The notes under the pieces: generated by a model
What the model was told of the DNA's origin: nothing
Databases searched by the model: none
What the model saw: only the letters and a program-made list of their open reading frames with translations
Part shown: in pieces, positions 12,901-23,183 of the stretch
Numbering within the stretch: position 1 is the stretch's first letter
Layout: each line of letters opens with the position of its first letter
Assembly: GCA_037074615.1 (NCBI GenBank)
Contig: CM073542.1
Location: 22,267,568 to 22,331,567, forward strand
DNA length: 64,000 bases
Source: Leucaena leucocephala
Lineage: Eukaryota > Streptophyta > Magnoliopsida > Fabales > Fabaceae
Direction of reading: 5' to 3'
Translations under genes and position numbers: made by a program

Positions 12901-13860
12901 TAGGTGTTTGAAAACTGCATGCGGAATCTCTTGCACGTTTCAACTCAAATCGGAAACGGTCGTCGTTGACCAATCCGGGTAATCCACCAACCCGGATTCT
13001 CAATTACAAGTCATCAAATATATCCTTTTCAATTTATTTTTCTGTTTTTGGAATTTGCTTTAACGGTGTCATTGGCGGCTTTAAACTTTTGACTGATTCT
13101 GCCGCCAGTTGCCGGGAAACATTTTTAAGAGCTGATCACTGACTCCATAAATCCGAGCCCTTTTTGGTTGAAGAGGAAAAAACGAACCAAAATAAAAGAA
13201 GAATAACATTTGCATCCCTTATTAAAAAAATTATTGATATTTAATCCTATTTCAAAAACAAAATGTTTACAATCTTTTTGTCTAATTTAATTAAATTAAA
13301 ATAATTAATATAATATTTTTTTATAAAATACTCTACTTATCTTTCTTAATTTTATGTTTGGATGGGAAGAAAATTAGGAAGAAAAAATTATAAGAGGGAA
13401 AACTCAAAAAAATAATTAATTTTTGTTATAAATATTACATCATGTGTGAATATTTATAGTCTTTTATAATTCTATCTTATATTAAATGTTATTATAGTTT
13501 ATAGCTTCTAAATTTAAGAATATTTAATACTCATTCTCTATAATCTCTAATTATTTTTTTAATTCACTTCTTTATATATTTGTAACTCTTTAAGATTAGT
13601 CTTTAATATTAATATTTTATAAATAGAGTATGATATACACACATTAGAGATAATAGTATGAAAGAGAATCGCCCCCCTCTTTCTCTCTAATTCTTTCTTG
13701 TCATTTTTATTTCTCTCATCACAAATTTATCTTACATTTTCTTTTATTTTCATAACAATTTTAAATTTATTTACTATATTTTGATATTTTTCCTTCTTAG
13801 TATTCTTCCCTCTCTCTCTATTTTCTTCCCACTTTTTTCCATATCCAAATATAGTATAAA
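12901..13860. other. AT-rich spacer
   Basis: Upstream of the reticulon leader exon. No coding region is seen; there are pyrimidine-rich stretches near 13670-13850. Confidence 0.45.
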
Positions 13861-14285
13861 TCCTTCGTTCCCTTATTTAGATAAACTATTGAGACTAGTT
13901 TATATAACAGTATAAGAGTTTATAGATTAACCAATTACTATTTTACTTTTATTTTTTCTCACACCCTCTCTCATCTCTCATTTCTTTTCTACACACTCTC
14001 TCATCTATCATATATCTTTTACACTATCTCCCCTCTCTCTTTTCTCATATCTCTTCTACACCATCTCTTCTCTTTCATCTCTCATCTCTCATATAATTAA
14101 TAATCATACCCTTTATGATAATTCTCTAATTACAAAAGTCCTTCTGGTAATAAATATCAAAATACTCATTTATTCAGAACTACTTTTTTTCCATAAGCCT
14201 TCTCCAAAAGCCTTTTTCTAAAAGCTACAAAAAAAAATCTTTTTTTATAAGCCATTTTCTGAACTCTTATCTAAACAAGCCCTAA
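13861..14285 (+). mobile_element. Pyrimidine-rich MITE, copy A
   Basis: Shares an ordered set of segments with four other loci in the window: GATAAACTA, a TAGTAAAAA/TATAAGAG block, a CTCTCTCAT pyrimidine-rich core, CAAAATACTCATTTATTCA, a TTTTTATAAG block, and an end reading TCTAAACAAGCCC. The left end is eroded. It has no coding capacity. The superfamily is uncertain; ends of the type GGGCTTGTTTAGATA suggest a DNA transposon. Confidence 0.55.
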
Positions 14286-14334
14286 GAAGCCTTTGAATTA
14301 GCATGTTAATGGTGGTAAATATAAAGATTATTCA

Positions 14335-14890
14335 TTCACTGTTGTTTCAAAAACTCTCAAACTAAAATTTAAAAAATATAATCTAATTTTTTTTATTATT
14401 TAAAATAAATAGTTATATTTATTTTTAAAAAATTTATATCAAATTATAATTTAAAACTAAAATTTTGGATAAACTACTTGGACTAATTTCTAGAATAGTA
14501 AAAAGATTTATAGATTATATAATTCTTATTTTTTCTTATACTCTCTCTATCCTTTCATCTTTCATTTTAATTTTTACCATATCTCATCTCTCATCTTTCA
14601 TCCCTTAGCTCTCAGCTCTCTTTTTCACTCTCCTCTCTCTCTTATCTCTTCTCTATTATCTAGTATCTATCTTCTCTCATTTCTCATATATTATATTTTT
14701 AATAAAATTATACAATTTTTAGTAATTTTTTAATTATAAAAATTACTCTAATAATAATTATCAAAATACTCATTTATTCATAGCCGATTTTTTCTATAAC
14801 CTCTTTTTTAAATGTTCTTTTTTAAAATCTATCTATAAATATTTTTTTATAAGTCTTTTTTAAACTCTTATTAAAATAGATATTTAGTTT
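14335..14890 (+). mobile_element. Pyrimidine-rich MITE, copy B
   Basis: Direct relative of copy A immediately upstream: the same order of ACTAAAATTT, GTTATATTTATTTT, GATAAACTACTTGGACTAAT, a pyrimidine-rich core at about 14530-14690, TATCAAAATACTCATTTATT, and a TTTTTTATAAG end. Copies A and B lie head to tail about 50 bp apart. Non-coding. Confidence 0.55.
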
Positions 14891-15869
14891 GATAATTTAA
14901 ATGTAATTTTTTTTAAGTAGCCCATGTATCTTTGACTAATTCAAACCAAGTCGAGTGGAATCTTTTTAGGTGGCAATAGCTTTTCCAACGAGCTTTTAGC
15001 ATATCCGTATGTCCAACTGGAATCTTATTAATAATGAGTATTTACTAGCTGAGCTATGCACTCGTAACTGATAATACCTTAAAATGACTTTCAATAAACT
15101 GAAGAGAGGACAGAGAAAAAGAATCAAATAGTGGGGGTTTGGGTTTTGTTATAATATTACATGGTTCATAGAATTCCTTATGAGTGGAACTCTCCTTTTT
15201 ATCTCTTTAAATTTGTCCCTTGTTGAACCTGATTCAAGTATTAACTTTAATTAATATATCTAATATCTGACGTTTCTGTCATTATGTAGGGTCATATTTG
15301 ACCATAACAAGAAAGTGGAGCCCCAATGACAATCTCCGCCTCATCTTCCCACCATCACCCCAAGATTGGAACCCATCAATGGTAACACCATCACTCTTTA
15401 CATATAAATATATACTCAGTTAAATTAAATAAATAAATTAATATAAAATATTTTAATTTTTTTTAATTTTTTTCTTTTTTACTTAATTACTGTTAAGAGA
15501 TTATTAATAGAAATAATTTTAAAAAAATTATAAATATATAAAATATATCTTATATATATTTAAAATTAATATCAACTCTTAATTAAATAATATATTAAGA
15601 ATCCAACTATATATATTATATGATGATGAATAAAACTGATACGATTAACATGATTTATTTTTGTCATGAATGACCGTTTCAGATAACAAGCCAGAATTTA
15701 AAACTGTTAATGTGATCATATAGTCCATTCCTCCTTGTGAATTACAAGGTTACTTGAATGCAATCCCATAAAACAACGGCAATCACCTCTTCACATTCTC
15801 ACAAGACTTTTCTAGCTCATCATCAAGCTTCGTTTTGACCAACCTTGACATCCACACTAAAACATTAAT
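14891..15869. other. Spacer without recognised features
   Basis: Mixed-composition sequence, less AT-rich at 15280-15390 and 15720-15850. No frame there resembles a known protein and no RNA gene is seen. Confidence 0.4.
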
Positions 15870-16552
15870 TAGGGTTGAGCAAGAGGTGAAACGAATTGAC
15901 CCGATAGTTTGCTTATATCTTATCTATTTATTTTTTTTAGGTACAAGCTAACATATGCCCCAATCCATTTAATCCTGTATTAAACGAGTTAGGCTAAACA
16001 TGTTTAGGTTCCAATAGGTATAAACATTTTATTTATCAAAAATAAAAATATTTTTTATTTAAACCCATTTAAAGTTTTAATAACAATAAGAATAAAATAA
16101 TAATAGTGCACACATGATATGATTGTTCATCATAAAATTAGAAAATAAAACATCATAATAATAACTACAAATTTATAATCACACAGTCTATAATGCTAAC
16201 ATGATATAATTATTCATAATTTTTATTATTCAATTAGATTATAATTATACATCATCTACATTATATTCACTTAGTTGTAGACAGAATTACCTCTACCTCT
16301 ACAAAATAAATTTAAAAAAATATATTAGTATATAATAAAAATAAATTTAAATAAATATAATATAATAAATTAAATAATATATTAATAAAAAAATATATAA
16401 GTAGGTTATGGGTTATCCTATAACCCGTCTATATATTTTATTATTTGAGCCGGTTTAAATTTCTCTATTATAGATTTATTTTAAGTTGATTTAAATAAAT
16501 AAAATAACAATAGATTACATATATTAAGTTGTGGGTATCTGGTTCACTCCTA
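15870..16552. mobile_element. Possible degenerate hAT-like element
   Basis: Left end TAGGGTTGAGCA and right end, read inward, TAGGAGTGAACC form weak inverted termini about 683 bp apart. Subterminal GACCCG and GGGTTATCCTATAACCCG motifs and an AT-rich centre resemble the better-supported hAT-like copies at 30.8, 35.9 and 57.3 kb. No matching 8-bp flanking duplication is visible, so the limits and the call are tentative. Confidence 0.3.
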
Positions 16553-17062
16553 ACACTGCCAATGGAGAAATTACCCAGATCCGACACTGTCAGAGCCACT
16601 CATGCAACCTTCAATATTGTCTTCCTAGACGACAAAGGCCATTCATTAGTCAAAGATATTAATGATGTTCTTGACAATCCGGTCTTGCTTAAACCGGTTC
16701 ATCTTTCTAGGAGACACTTGGTTCATCAAGGACCAAAAAAACCTTTATTGCTCTCAAACTTGTCTTCTTTTTTAGAGTTCAGAGTGATTCGTAGGTTAGA
16801 CGGAAGAAACGGCAACGTTTCGATTGAATTGGTAAGCAAACAATGTTGTTTCTTGTACAATGGTGTGGATTATAGCTAAGGTGAAGAAGTGAAGCTCAAG
16901 TGCATTAAATCTGATAATTCTTCATCGAATGGTACAACGTTAATGTTCAACAAGGCCGTTTCTTTCGTTGCAGCAAGGGACTCAAAGAATACCATCCCAT
17001 TAGCTTTATTGCAAAGGGACTAAATAGGAGTTATCTCATGCTTGATTCGCTATTAGGATTTC
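16553..17062 (+). pseudogene. Truncated GH127/DUF1680 glycosidase 3' end
   Basis: The plus strand encodes RATHATFNIVFLDDKG, then FRVIRRLDGRNGNVSIEL and CCFLYNGVDYS. This resembles the C-terminal region of plant DUF1680 proteins (GH127, beta-L-arabinofuranosidase family), where LDGKxGTVSLES, GCFVYSGV and EYHPISFxAKG are typical. A TAA at 16877-16879 interrupts the frame. Reading continues with a frameshift near 16970 into KEYHPISF and AKGLNRSYLMLDSLLG. The catalytic N-terminal domain is absent upstream. This is a gene fragment, not a working enzyme; the family name rests on remembered motifs. Confidence 0.65.
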
Positions 17063-17999
17063 TAGGATGTTAGAGTTCTAGTTATTAAATAAAAGGTTTC
17101 TATTTTATTTATGGTTAAAATTTAGTTGAAGAGTTTGATATTAAGGTGCATTATTAATTAGTTTATATATATATATATATCTTTTTTTTATCTATCTGAT
17201 TTATCAGAATTTTATACCGTTTATATTCAAATTCGACTACATCATTCACCTGGCTATAGTAGATAAGTCTCTTAATAAATTTTTTTTACATATATTAAAG
17301 CTTAAATTTAATATTTCATTTAAACGATACCAAACTATTTATCACTCCATTTAATCTGTTACTATATATATATATATATATATATATCTACACACATGTA
17401 TGCACGCTATTTCCTTGAACTTGGATGTGAGTTGCGTGGTCAATTTTCTTTACGATCACAATGGCACTATATTTTACGCAGTCATTTGCTTAATTAATCC
17501 GTTTGTTAAATGATATATAAGTAATTAGATTATTGTTTTATGGATCAGATAAAGTTTGACCAACGGGGTTTGGTATAACGGACAAAATAAATTTAATTTA
17601 ATTATCTATTCATCCTTGATTGGGATTTTTCAAATTTTAAAATTTCTCTAATAATCCTTGATTCTTGAATGGCAAGTGGATACTCTGATTTCTAAATTAA
17701 AACTGGATAAAAATAAAATTAATTAGAGAATATTTTAAGAGTTAAAAATACTTATATATTTTTTATTTTTTTGATATACGAATTTTTATTTTATTTGGAT
17801 GACATTTTATACATATATTGCGTGGTATTTGAAAATTAGTTATATTATTATTTATAATTTATGTTTACGATTAATACTATAATTCACTATATTTTTATCA
17901 TGGAAAAATTATTTCAATTTTATATTTTGTAGATAATATAATTTATATTTATCATACCAAATCCATGTGGGATATGACGTGGAGAAAATTGGCAAACGG
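17063..17999. other. Spacer with TA microsatellites
   Basis: AT-rich, with (TA)n runs at about 17167-17180 and 17363-17388. No gene is seen. The last part leads into the PsbP promoter. Confidence 0.5.
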
Positions 18000-18000
18000 G

Positions 18001-18015
18001 TGACACGTGGCAGCA
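18001..18015 (+). promoter_or_regulatory. G-box upstream of PsbP
   Basis: TGACACGTGGCAG contains the G-box CACGTG at 18004-18009, about 215 bp upstream of the PsbP start codon. An ATTATCC motif (reverse I-box, GGATAAT) follows at about 18072-18078. G-box plus I-box is common in nuclear photosynthesis genes. I see no clear TATA box before the gene. Light regulation is inferred. Confidence 0.5.
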
Positions 18016-18221
18016 TGAGAGCCTCTTTGACCTGATCCTATGACAAGAATCTAATCCAAACCTGGCAAAATCATTATCCAACCATTTCCAAACGCCACAT
18101 TTCCGTTGGCTCATCATCTACAAGCCAATTCAGTTCCATTCCACAAGCTCACAATTATTACCATTCTTCTCTCCAATTGGCAGACCGTTTAGGAGTGGTG
18201 AGTTTGAAACTGCGCTAGAAA

Positions 18222-18648
18222 ATGGCTTCCACTCAATGCTTCTTGCACCACCACGCCCTCACTACCCCCACTCGTTCTTCTTCTTCTTCTTCTTCTTCTC
18301 AGCGTCTGGTGCCACACAACAAGCCAAACCAGATCGTCTGTAAGGCTCAGAAGCAAGACGATGATGGCGCCCTCCTCTCTCGCCGATTTGCTCTCACTGT
18401 CCTCATCGGGGTCGGTGCCGCTGCCTCTAAGGTCTCTCCAGCTGATGCTGCCTATGGCGAAGCTGGTATTTTGTTCTTTTACCCTTTAATTTCTGCAGTG
18501 ATTAGTGAATGATGGGAGAATTTAGTTTTACGCATAACCCAAAATGGGAAACGATGATGTTAATACAAGACATGCTTAGCTTATGTGTCTATTTGATTTT
18601 GCCATTTCTTCGGCTGATCCTGCTTGTGAGAATTCAAAATGGGAAACG

Positions 18649-18691
<43 letters not shown>

Positions 18692-20278
18692 ATAATAGCT
18701 CATAATCACAATCTTCACTTTGAATTGAAAAACCCGGGTGGGGGTGATGGAAACGATTATTGTATGAATTATGTCTTTGGTGAAATATTGCTTGTTAGGA
18801 AGTTGGGATATTGTTTTATCCGAGAATTCGTTGTATCTTTGGTGCCATGACTACGTACTAAAACTGCTTTGCTTTGCATTCTAACTGTTTGTGGTAATGA
18901 AAGCTTACAATTTGCTCTGGATCGATCAAGTAAAACTAGTGTGCATATGTGCAACGAAGAAGGAACTGACTTGGATATGAATGGTGAAGATCAAGCAAAT
19001 TCTTTGGGTAAAATTGATCAATTATTATATATATAACTTTGGTTCCATGACTACTAAAACTGCTTTGCATTCTAACTGTTTGTGGTAATGAAAGCTTACA
19101 ATTGACTCTGGGTAGATCGAGTAAAGTAGTGTGCAAATGTGCAATGGATTAAACAAGGAATTGACTTATACTTGGATCTGAATGGTGAAGCTCGAGCAAA
19201 TTCTTTGGGGGAAATTTATCAATTATTATGATTATTTTTTCCTGCAGCCAATGTGTTTGGAAAGCCAAAGACAGACACAGACTTCATTGCTTACAACGGA
19301 AATGGATTCAAACTCTCAATCCCCTCCAAGTGGAACCCCAGCAGGGAGGTTGAATACCCAGGTCAGGTTCTTAGATATGAGGACAACTTCGATGCCAACA
19401 GCTACGTCACTGTCACAGTTACTGATACTGACAAGAAATCCATTACTGACTATGGTTCACCTGAGGAGTTCCTTTCTACGGTAAATTCGTGACAAACTTC
19501 CACTTGTTTACAGATAAAGTGCACTTTTTGTGTTTAGAAGCGTAACGTTTATGAAAGACACAGCAATTCCTGAATTAAACTCAAGAATTGATTCTGCTTC
19601 CTTTTCAGGTGGATTATTTGCTAGGGAAACAAGCCTACTTTGGCAAAACTGATTCTGAGGTAATTAGCTACTTTTCTTCGCAACAGAACTATTTCAGGCA
19701 CACTTGAGTGCTTCATACACTTACACTGCCATGATAAACCATCTTGATGAGAATCATGAGATCATAAAATGGCTTTAATTTGGACGGACCTCATCAAAAG
19801 GGAAATTTAAGCACACATTTTCTTTGTCATGTCCTAAGTTATTCAAAGTCTGATGACATGTTAAAATGCAAGCGTTTTAACTGCTGATAGTAAAAAGAAT
19901 GAAGCGTGCATGATGATATCAGTTTAACAAGAATTCAGTCATAAACAGAGTTTATCACTATAGGCTTTGACCTTATAAGAACAATTTAACTAGTTCTAAA
20001 TTTTATTAATTGGCCAGGGTGGGTTTGAATCCGGTGCGGTGGCAACAGCGAACATCTTAGAGAGTTTGCGGCCTAAGATTGGTGGGAACCAGTACTACTC
20101 TGTGACAGTGCTGACAAGAACTGCTGATGGAGATGAAGGTGGGAAGCACCAATTGATTACAGCAACAGTGAAGGATGGGAAGCTATACATTTGCAAGGCT
20201 CAAGCAGGAGACAAGAGGTGGTTTAAGGGGGCAAGGAAATTTGTGGAGAGCACAGCAAGCTCTTTCAGTGTTGCTTAA
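18222..20278 (+). CDS. PSBP: Photosystem II oxygen-evolving enhancer 2 (PsbP)
   Basis: Extrinsic lumenal 23-kDa subunit that stabilises Ca2+/Cl- retention at the oxygen-evolving complex. Exons 18222-18465, 19248-19480, 19609-19659 and 20018-20278 give 262 residues. Residues 1 to about 50 form a Ser-rich stromal transit peptide with an eight-Ser run coded by a TCT microsatellite. Arg54-Arg55 followed by FALTVLIGVGAAA is a twin-arginine thylakoid signal, and cleavage after ADA at residue 76 leaves a 186-residue mature protein starting AYGEAANVFG, the usual length. FIAYNGNGFKLSIPSKWNPS, VTVTDTDKKSITDYGSPEEF and the C-terminal KFVESTASSFSVA are PsbP hallmarks. Its Arabidopsis counterpart At1g06680 lies between the counterparts of the reductase and helicase found in this window. 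Confidence 0.97.
18653..18684. repeat. (TA)n microsatellite in PsbP intron 1
   Basis: Uninterrupted alternating TA, about 30 bases, followed by TATGTATG variants. Confidence 0.9.
18837..19229 (+). repeat. Tandem duplication in PsbP intron 1
   Basis: A unit of about 200 bp occurs twice, at about 18837-19029 and 19037-19229. Shared landmarks include CTAACTGTTTGTGGTAATGA, AAGCTTACAATT, GTGCAAATGTGCAA/GTGCATATGTGCAA, GGATATGAATGGTGAAG and AAATTCTTTGGG. The copies differ at scattered sites and small indels. The second copy runs to within about 20 bp of the intron's acceptor at 19247. Confidence 0.85.
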
Positions 20279-21515
20279 AAATTTTAACACATGAAAGAAG
20301 GACGATGATCTGTGTGTAAATCATCAACAAGTGTATCTTAATTCCTAATTCATGTTTTGTGTCTCTCAGATTTTGTTAAGTTGATATGAATGGCTTATAA
20401 TAAAACCATGGTTTAGAGCTAAAAATTGATTTTAGCATTTTCAGGAGCGTTTGGATTTTGTTAACTAGGGAATGTAAATAGAATAATGTGTTTAGAATTA
20501 ATATGGTTCATGTATATATATCTCAGGATCACAATTCGTTCACGCTTACAAATAACTAATTAAGCAACTCTTGTACAGAAAATAAGTTAAAAGATTGTCA
20601 ATTTATAGCCACTAAAAGGAAGATTTTATTTAATTTTTTAAAATTAAAAATACTATGAAATTTAATGAGATCTTACTTCTAAATTTTAAAAAAGCTTGTT
20701 GCATTAATATCCATCAAGATAGTTATCAATTTTTTTTTATAAGAACTAGTAAATTAAAAAAAAAGCTATGAAACGTACCCTTATTTAGATTTAATAATAA
20801 ATAGGTATCTTAAAAAAGAAAAGCTCTTGAACTTTAAGCTTAGCGATTACTTGTGTTCTAGTAATTTATGAAGATACTTTTCGTGTTCATTTGGTCACTA
20901 AATTTACGTGTAATAAATAAATAAATATGTGTATTTAGTTTTATATTTCTCATAATAAAAATTAATATAATTAAGAATAATTTTCAAGGGTTGAATTTGG
21001 TTGATTTTGAGACATTTTAAATCCAAACTGACATGCAAGCTTGTAATAATAAGTGCCAATCACTCTCACACACACAAACATTAAAAAACAAAATTGAATT
21101 GTAAATGACTCAACATATCTTAATTCAAATTATCATACGAATATCTTTTAATTTTATTCTGTCAACACAATTAATTTAATATAACAATTAACTATAGAAA
21201 AATTACATAAGCTACAATTACTCGTTGGACAAAACTAATTATACTGATATAATAAACTTACATGATTTAATAAGAGAAAAAAATAATACAGGCACCAAAT
21301 TAAAGGTTAAGAGAAAATGTGAAGAATGGTTTTCTCTACATCAAAATACTAAAGTCCAGTAATTTTTCTTTACATGAGATGTAAGCTAACTTAACTGATA
21401 ATTTGATGATACTATGAAACACACTATGATTTGTTCAGAAAATAATACATTAATAATGTTTGAAATTAGATTAATGCATACAATTAGGTGAAGAATTAAG
21501 TTTTGAAATGAATGA
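20279..21515. other. PsbP 3' flank and AT-rich spacer
   Basis: The PsbP 3'UTR probably ends near 20400 (AATAAAA-like signal at about 20399-20404). The rest is AT-rich with no recognised feature. Confidence 0.5.
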
Positions 21516-22133
21516 TGGGCTTGCTTGGGAAAGTTCAAAACCTAGGTTTTAAAAGAACTTATGGCTCAAACATCGATTTAGATAAATTTTAAAATAAACA
21601 GTCATATTTGTCTAAAAAGACTTATGGATCAAATCATAGTTTAAAATTAAGGTTTTAGATAAATTACTAAGATAAGCTTATAGAATAGTAAAAAAGCTTA
21701 TGGACTATCTATTTATTATTTTATATATATTTTTTCTTATATTCTCTCTCATCTTCTCCCTCTTCTCGATTCTCTCTCTTTCTCCACCTCTTCTTTTGCT
21801 TCTTCCTCCTCCTCCTCATTACCGTCATCTTCCTCCATCACCATCATCTTCTCCTCCTCCTCCTTCTTCCGCAGATCTCCCTCCTTCGTTGTCACTACCT
21901 GTTTTCACCAGAACCGCATGACTCTTCCCACTTCTTCCTTTTACGCTTCCAGTGAGAGAGAGGGATGAGAAAGAGAAGAAGAGAGAGAATAATTTTTTTA
22001 TCTTATACATTTTTTAATAATTTATTAATTATAAAAGTCATTATGGTAATAATTATCTAAATATTTATTTATCTAGAAACTATTTTTTAAAAATTGTTTA
22101 AAAGTTTTTTTTTATAATCCTATCCAAATACAT
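21516..22133 (+). mobile_element. Pyrimidine-rich MITE, copy C
   Basis: Left end GGGCTTGCTTGGGAAAG and right end, read inward, ATGTATTTGGATAGG are loosely inverted. In between come the family landmarks in order: TAAATTTTAAAATAAACAGTCATATTTG, GATAAATTACTAAGATAAG (split here), AATAGTAAAAAAGCTTATGG, a pyrimidine-rich core at 21740-21860, AAAAGTCATTATGGTAATAATTAT. Non-coding. It lies about 320 bp upstream of the WDR26-type gene's TATA box. Confidence 0.6.
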
Positions 22134-22429
22134 ATGAAGGAATAGAAAACGTTGATGGTGGCATTACATTGAGGAACAAAAAGAAAGAGATAGTTTGAGG
22201 AGCAAGGATGGTATATACCATAGGCCATAGCCATGTCATATTTATACCAGAAGAAAAGGAGAAGGCCCAAAAGAAATTGGCAAAGGCTCAAGGGGGTGAT
22301 CGTCATTTTGCGAGAGAGCGTAGTAGAAAGAAAGAGAGAAGAAGCTAAAGAGAAAGACAAGACAGAGAAAAAAGAAAATCAAAATTCAGAAATCCTGTAG
22401 GATTATTATTTTTATGTAATTCATTTCAT

Positions 22430-22639
22430 CCTTCCTTCCTTCCTTCCTTCTCTCTCTGCATATATAAATACCCATTCATCCTCTGAAACCTGAGGGACCA
22501 GTGTTGGTTTGGGTGGGATTGTTGGCCGTCTATTATCTCTGGTCACTGAATCCAAGAACCGCCCAAGAACAAGTCGTCGGCGCGGTTGATGTCACGATCG
22601 CGCCTCCGGCCAACTGCGGATCGTTGCCCTGCTGTTTGG
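22430..22639 (+). promoter_or_regulatory. Promoter and leader of the WDR26-type gene
   Basis: A CTTC microsatellite (about 22430-22451) precedes a clear TATA box, TATATAAATA, at 22461-22470. The probable leader exon ends at 22639 with a GT donor (GG|GTAAGTCGG). This implies a 5'UTR intron running to an acceptor at about 23078 or later, before the start codon at 23184. Leader limits are inferred. Confidence 0.55.
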
Positions 22640-23183
22640 GTAAGTCGGTGGATCGCAATAACCATCATCTTTATCTTATTCGGGTTCTTGTTCTGCTGTT
22701 TTTGGATCTGTAACTTTTGATGCCAATTCCTGTCTTTTTATCTTGGTTTGATGATATCTCTAACTTTCTGGGCCTCGGTTTGTTTGTTTCCGCGGAAAGT
22801 GGAATTTTTTTTGTTCCCTACTGTGGAGTCCAACCTCTTCCTGGATGGATGTTTTAGTATTTCAGATAGCCTCTGCAGAACCTTGGCTCGGCAACGAGTA
22901 AATCTTTCATTTTTTTCGTTAGAATTTGTTAGTAACATTGTGCTCTGAAGCGATACAGCCTGAATTTATTGCTCTTCTTGTTTAATTGAGGAGAAATTGA
23001 TGTTAAGATTACGTATTTCAACTCTATAGCTTCATTTTTATGTTATTCACTGCTGATTCTTGGACCATTGATATGCAGGGAGTTCTTTTTTTTTTTGTGC
23101 AATTCGTCTGAGGTATTTCCTTAGTTATGCTCTTGTATTGTCTCTCAAAGCTGAAAATATATATGGGCTGAGGTGCACATTTC

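Noticed and set aside
17363..17388. TA runs as CRISPR-like or structured arrays
   Set aside because: They are simple microsatellites without spacers; the genome is plant nuclear.
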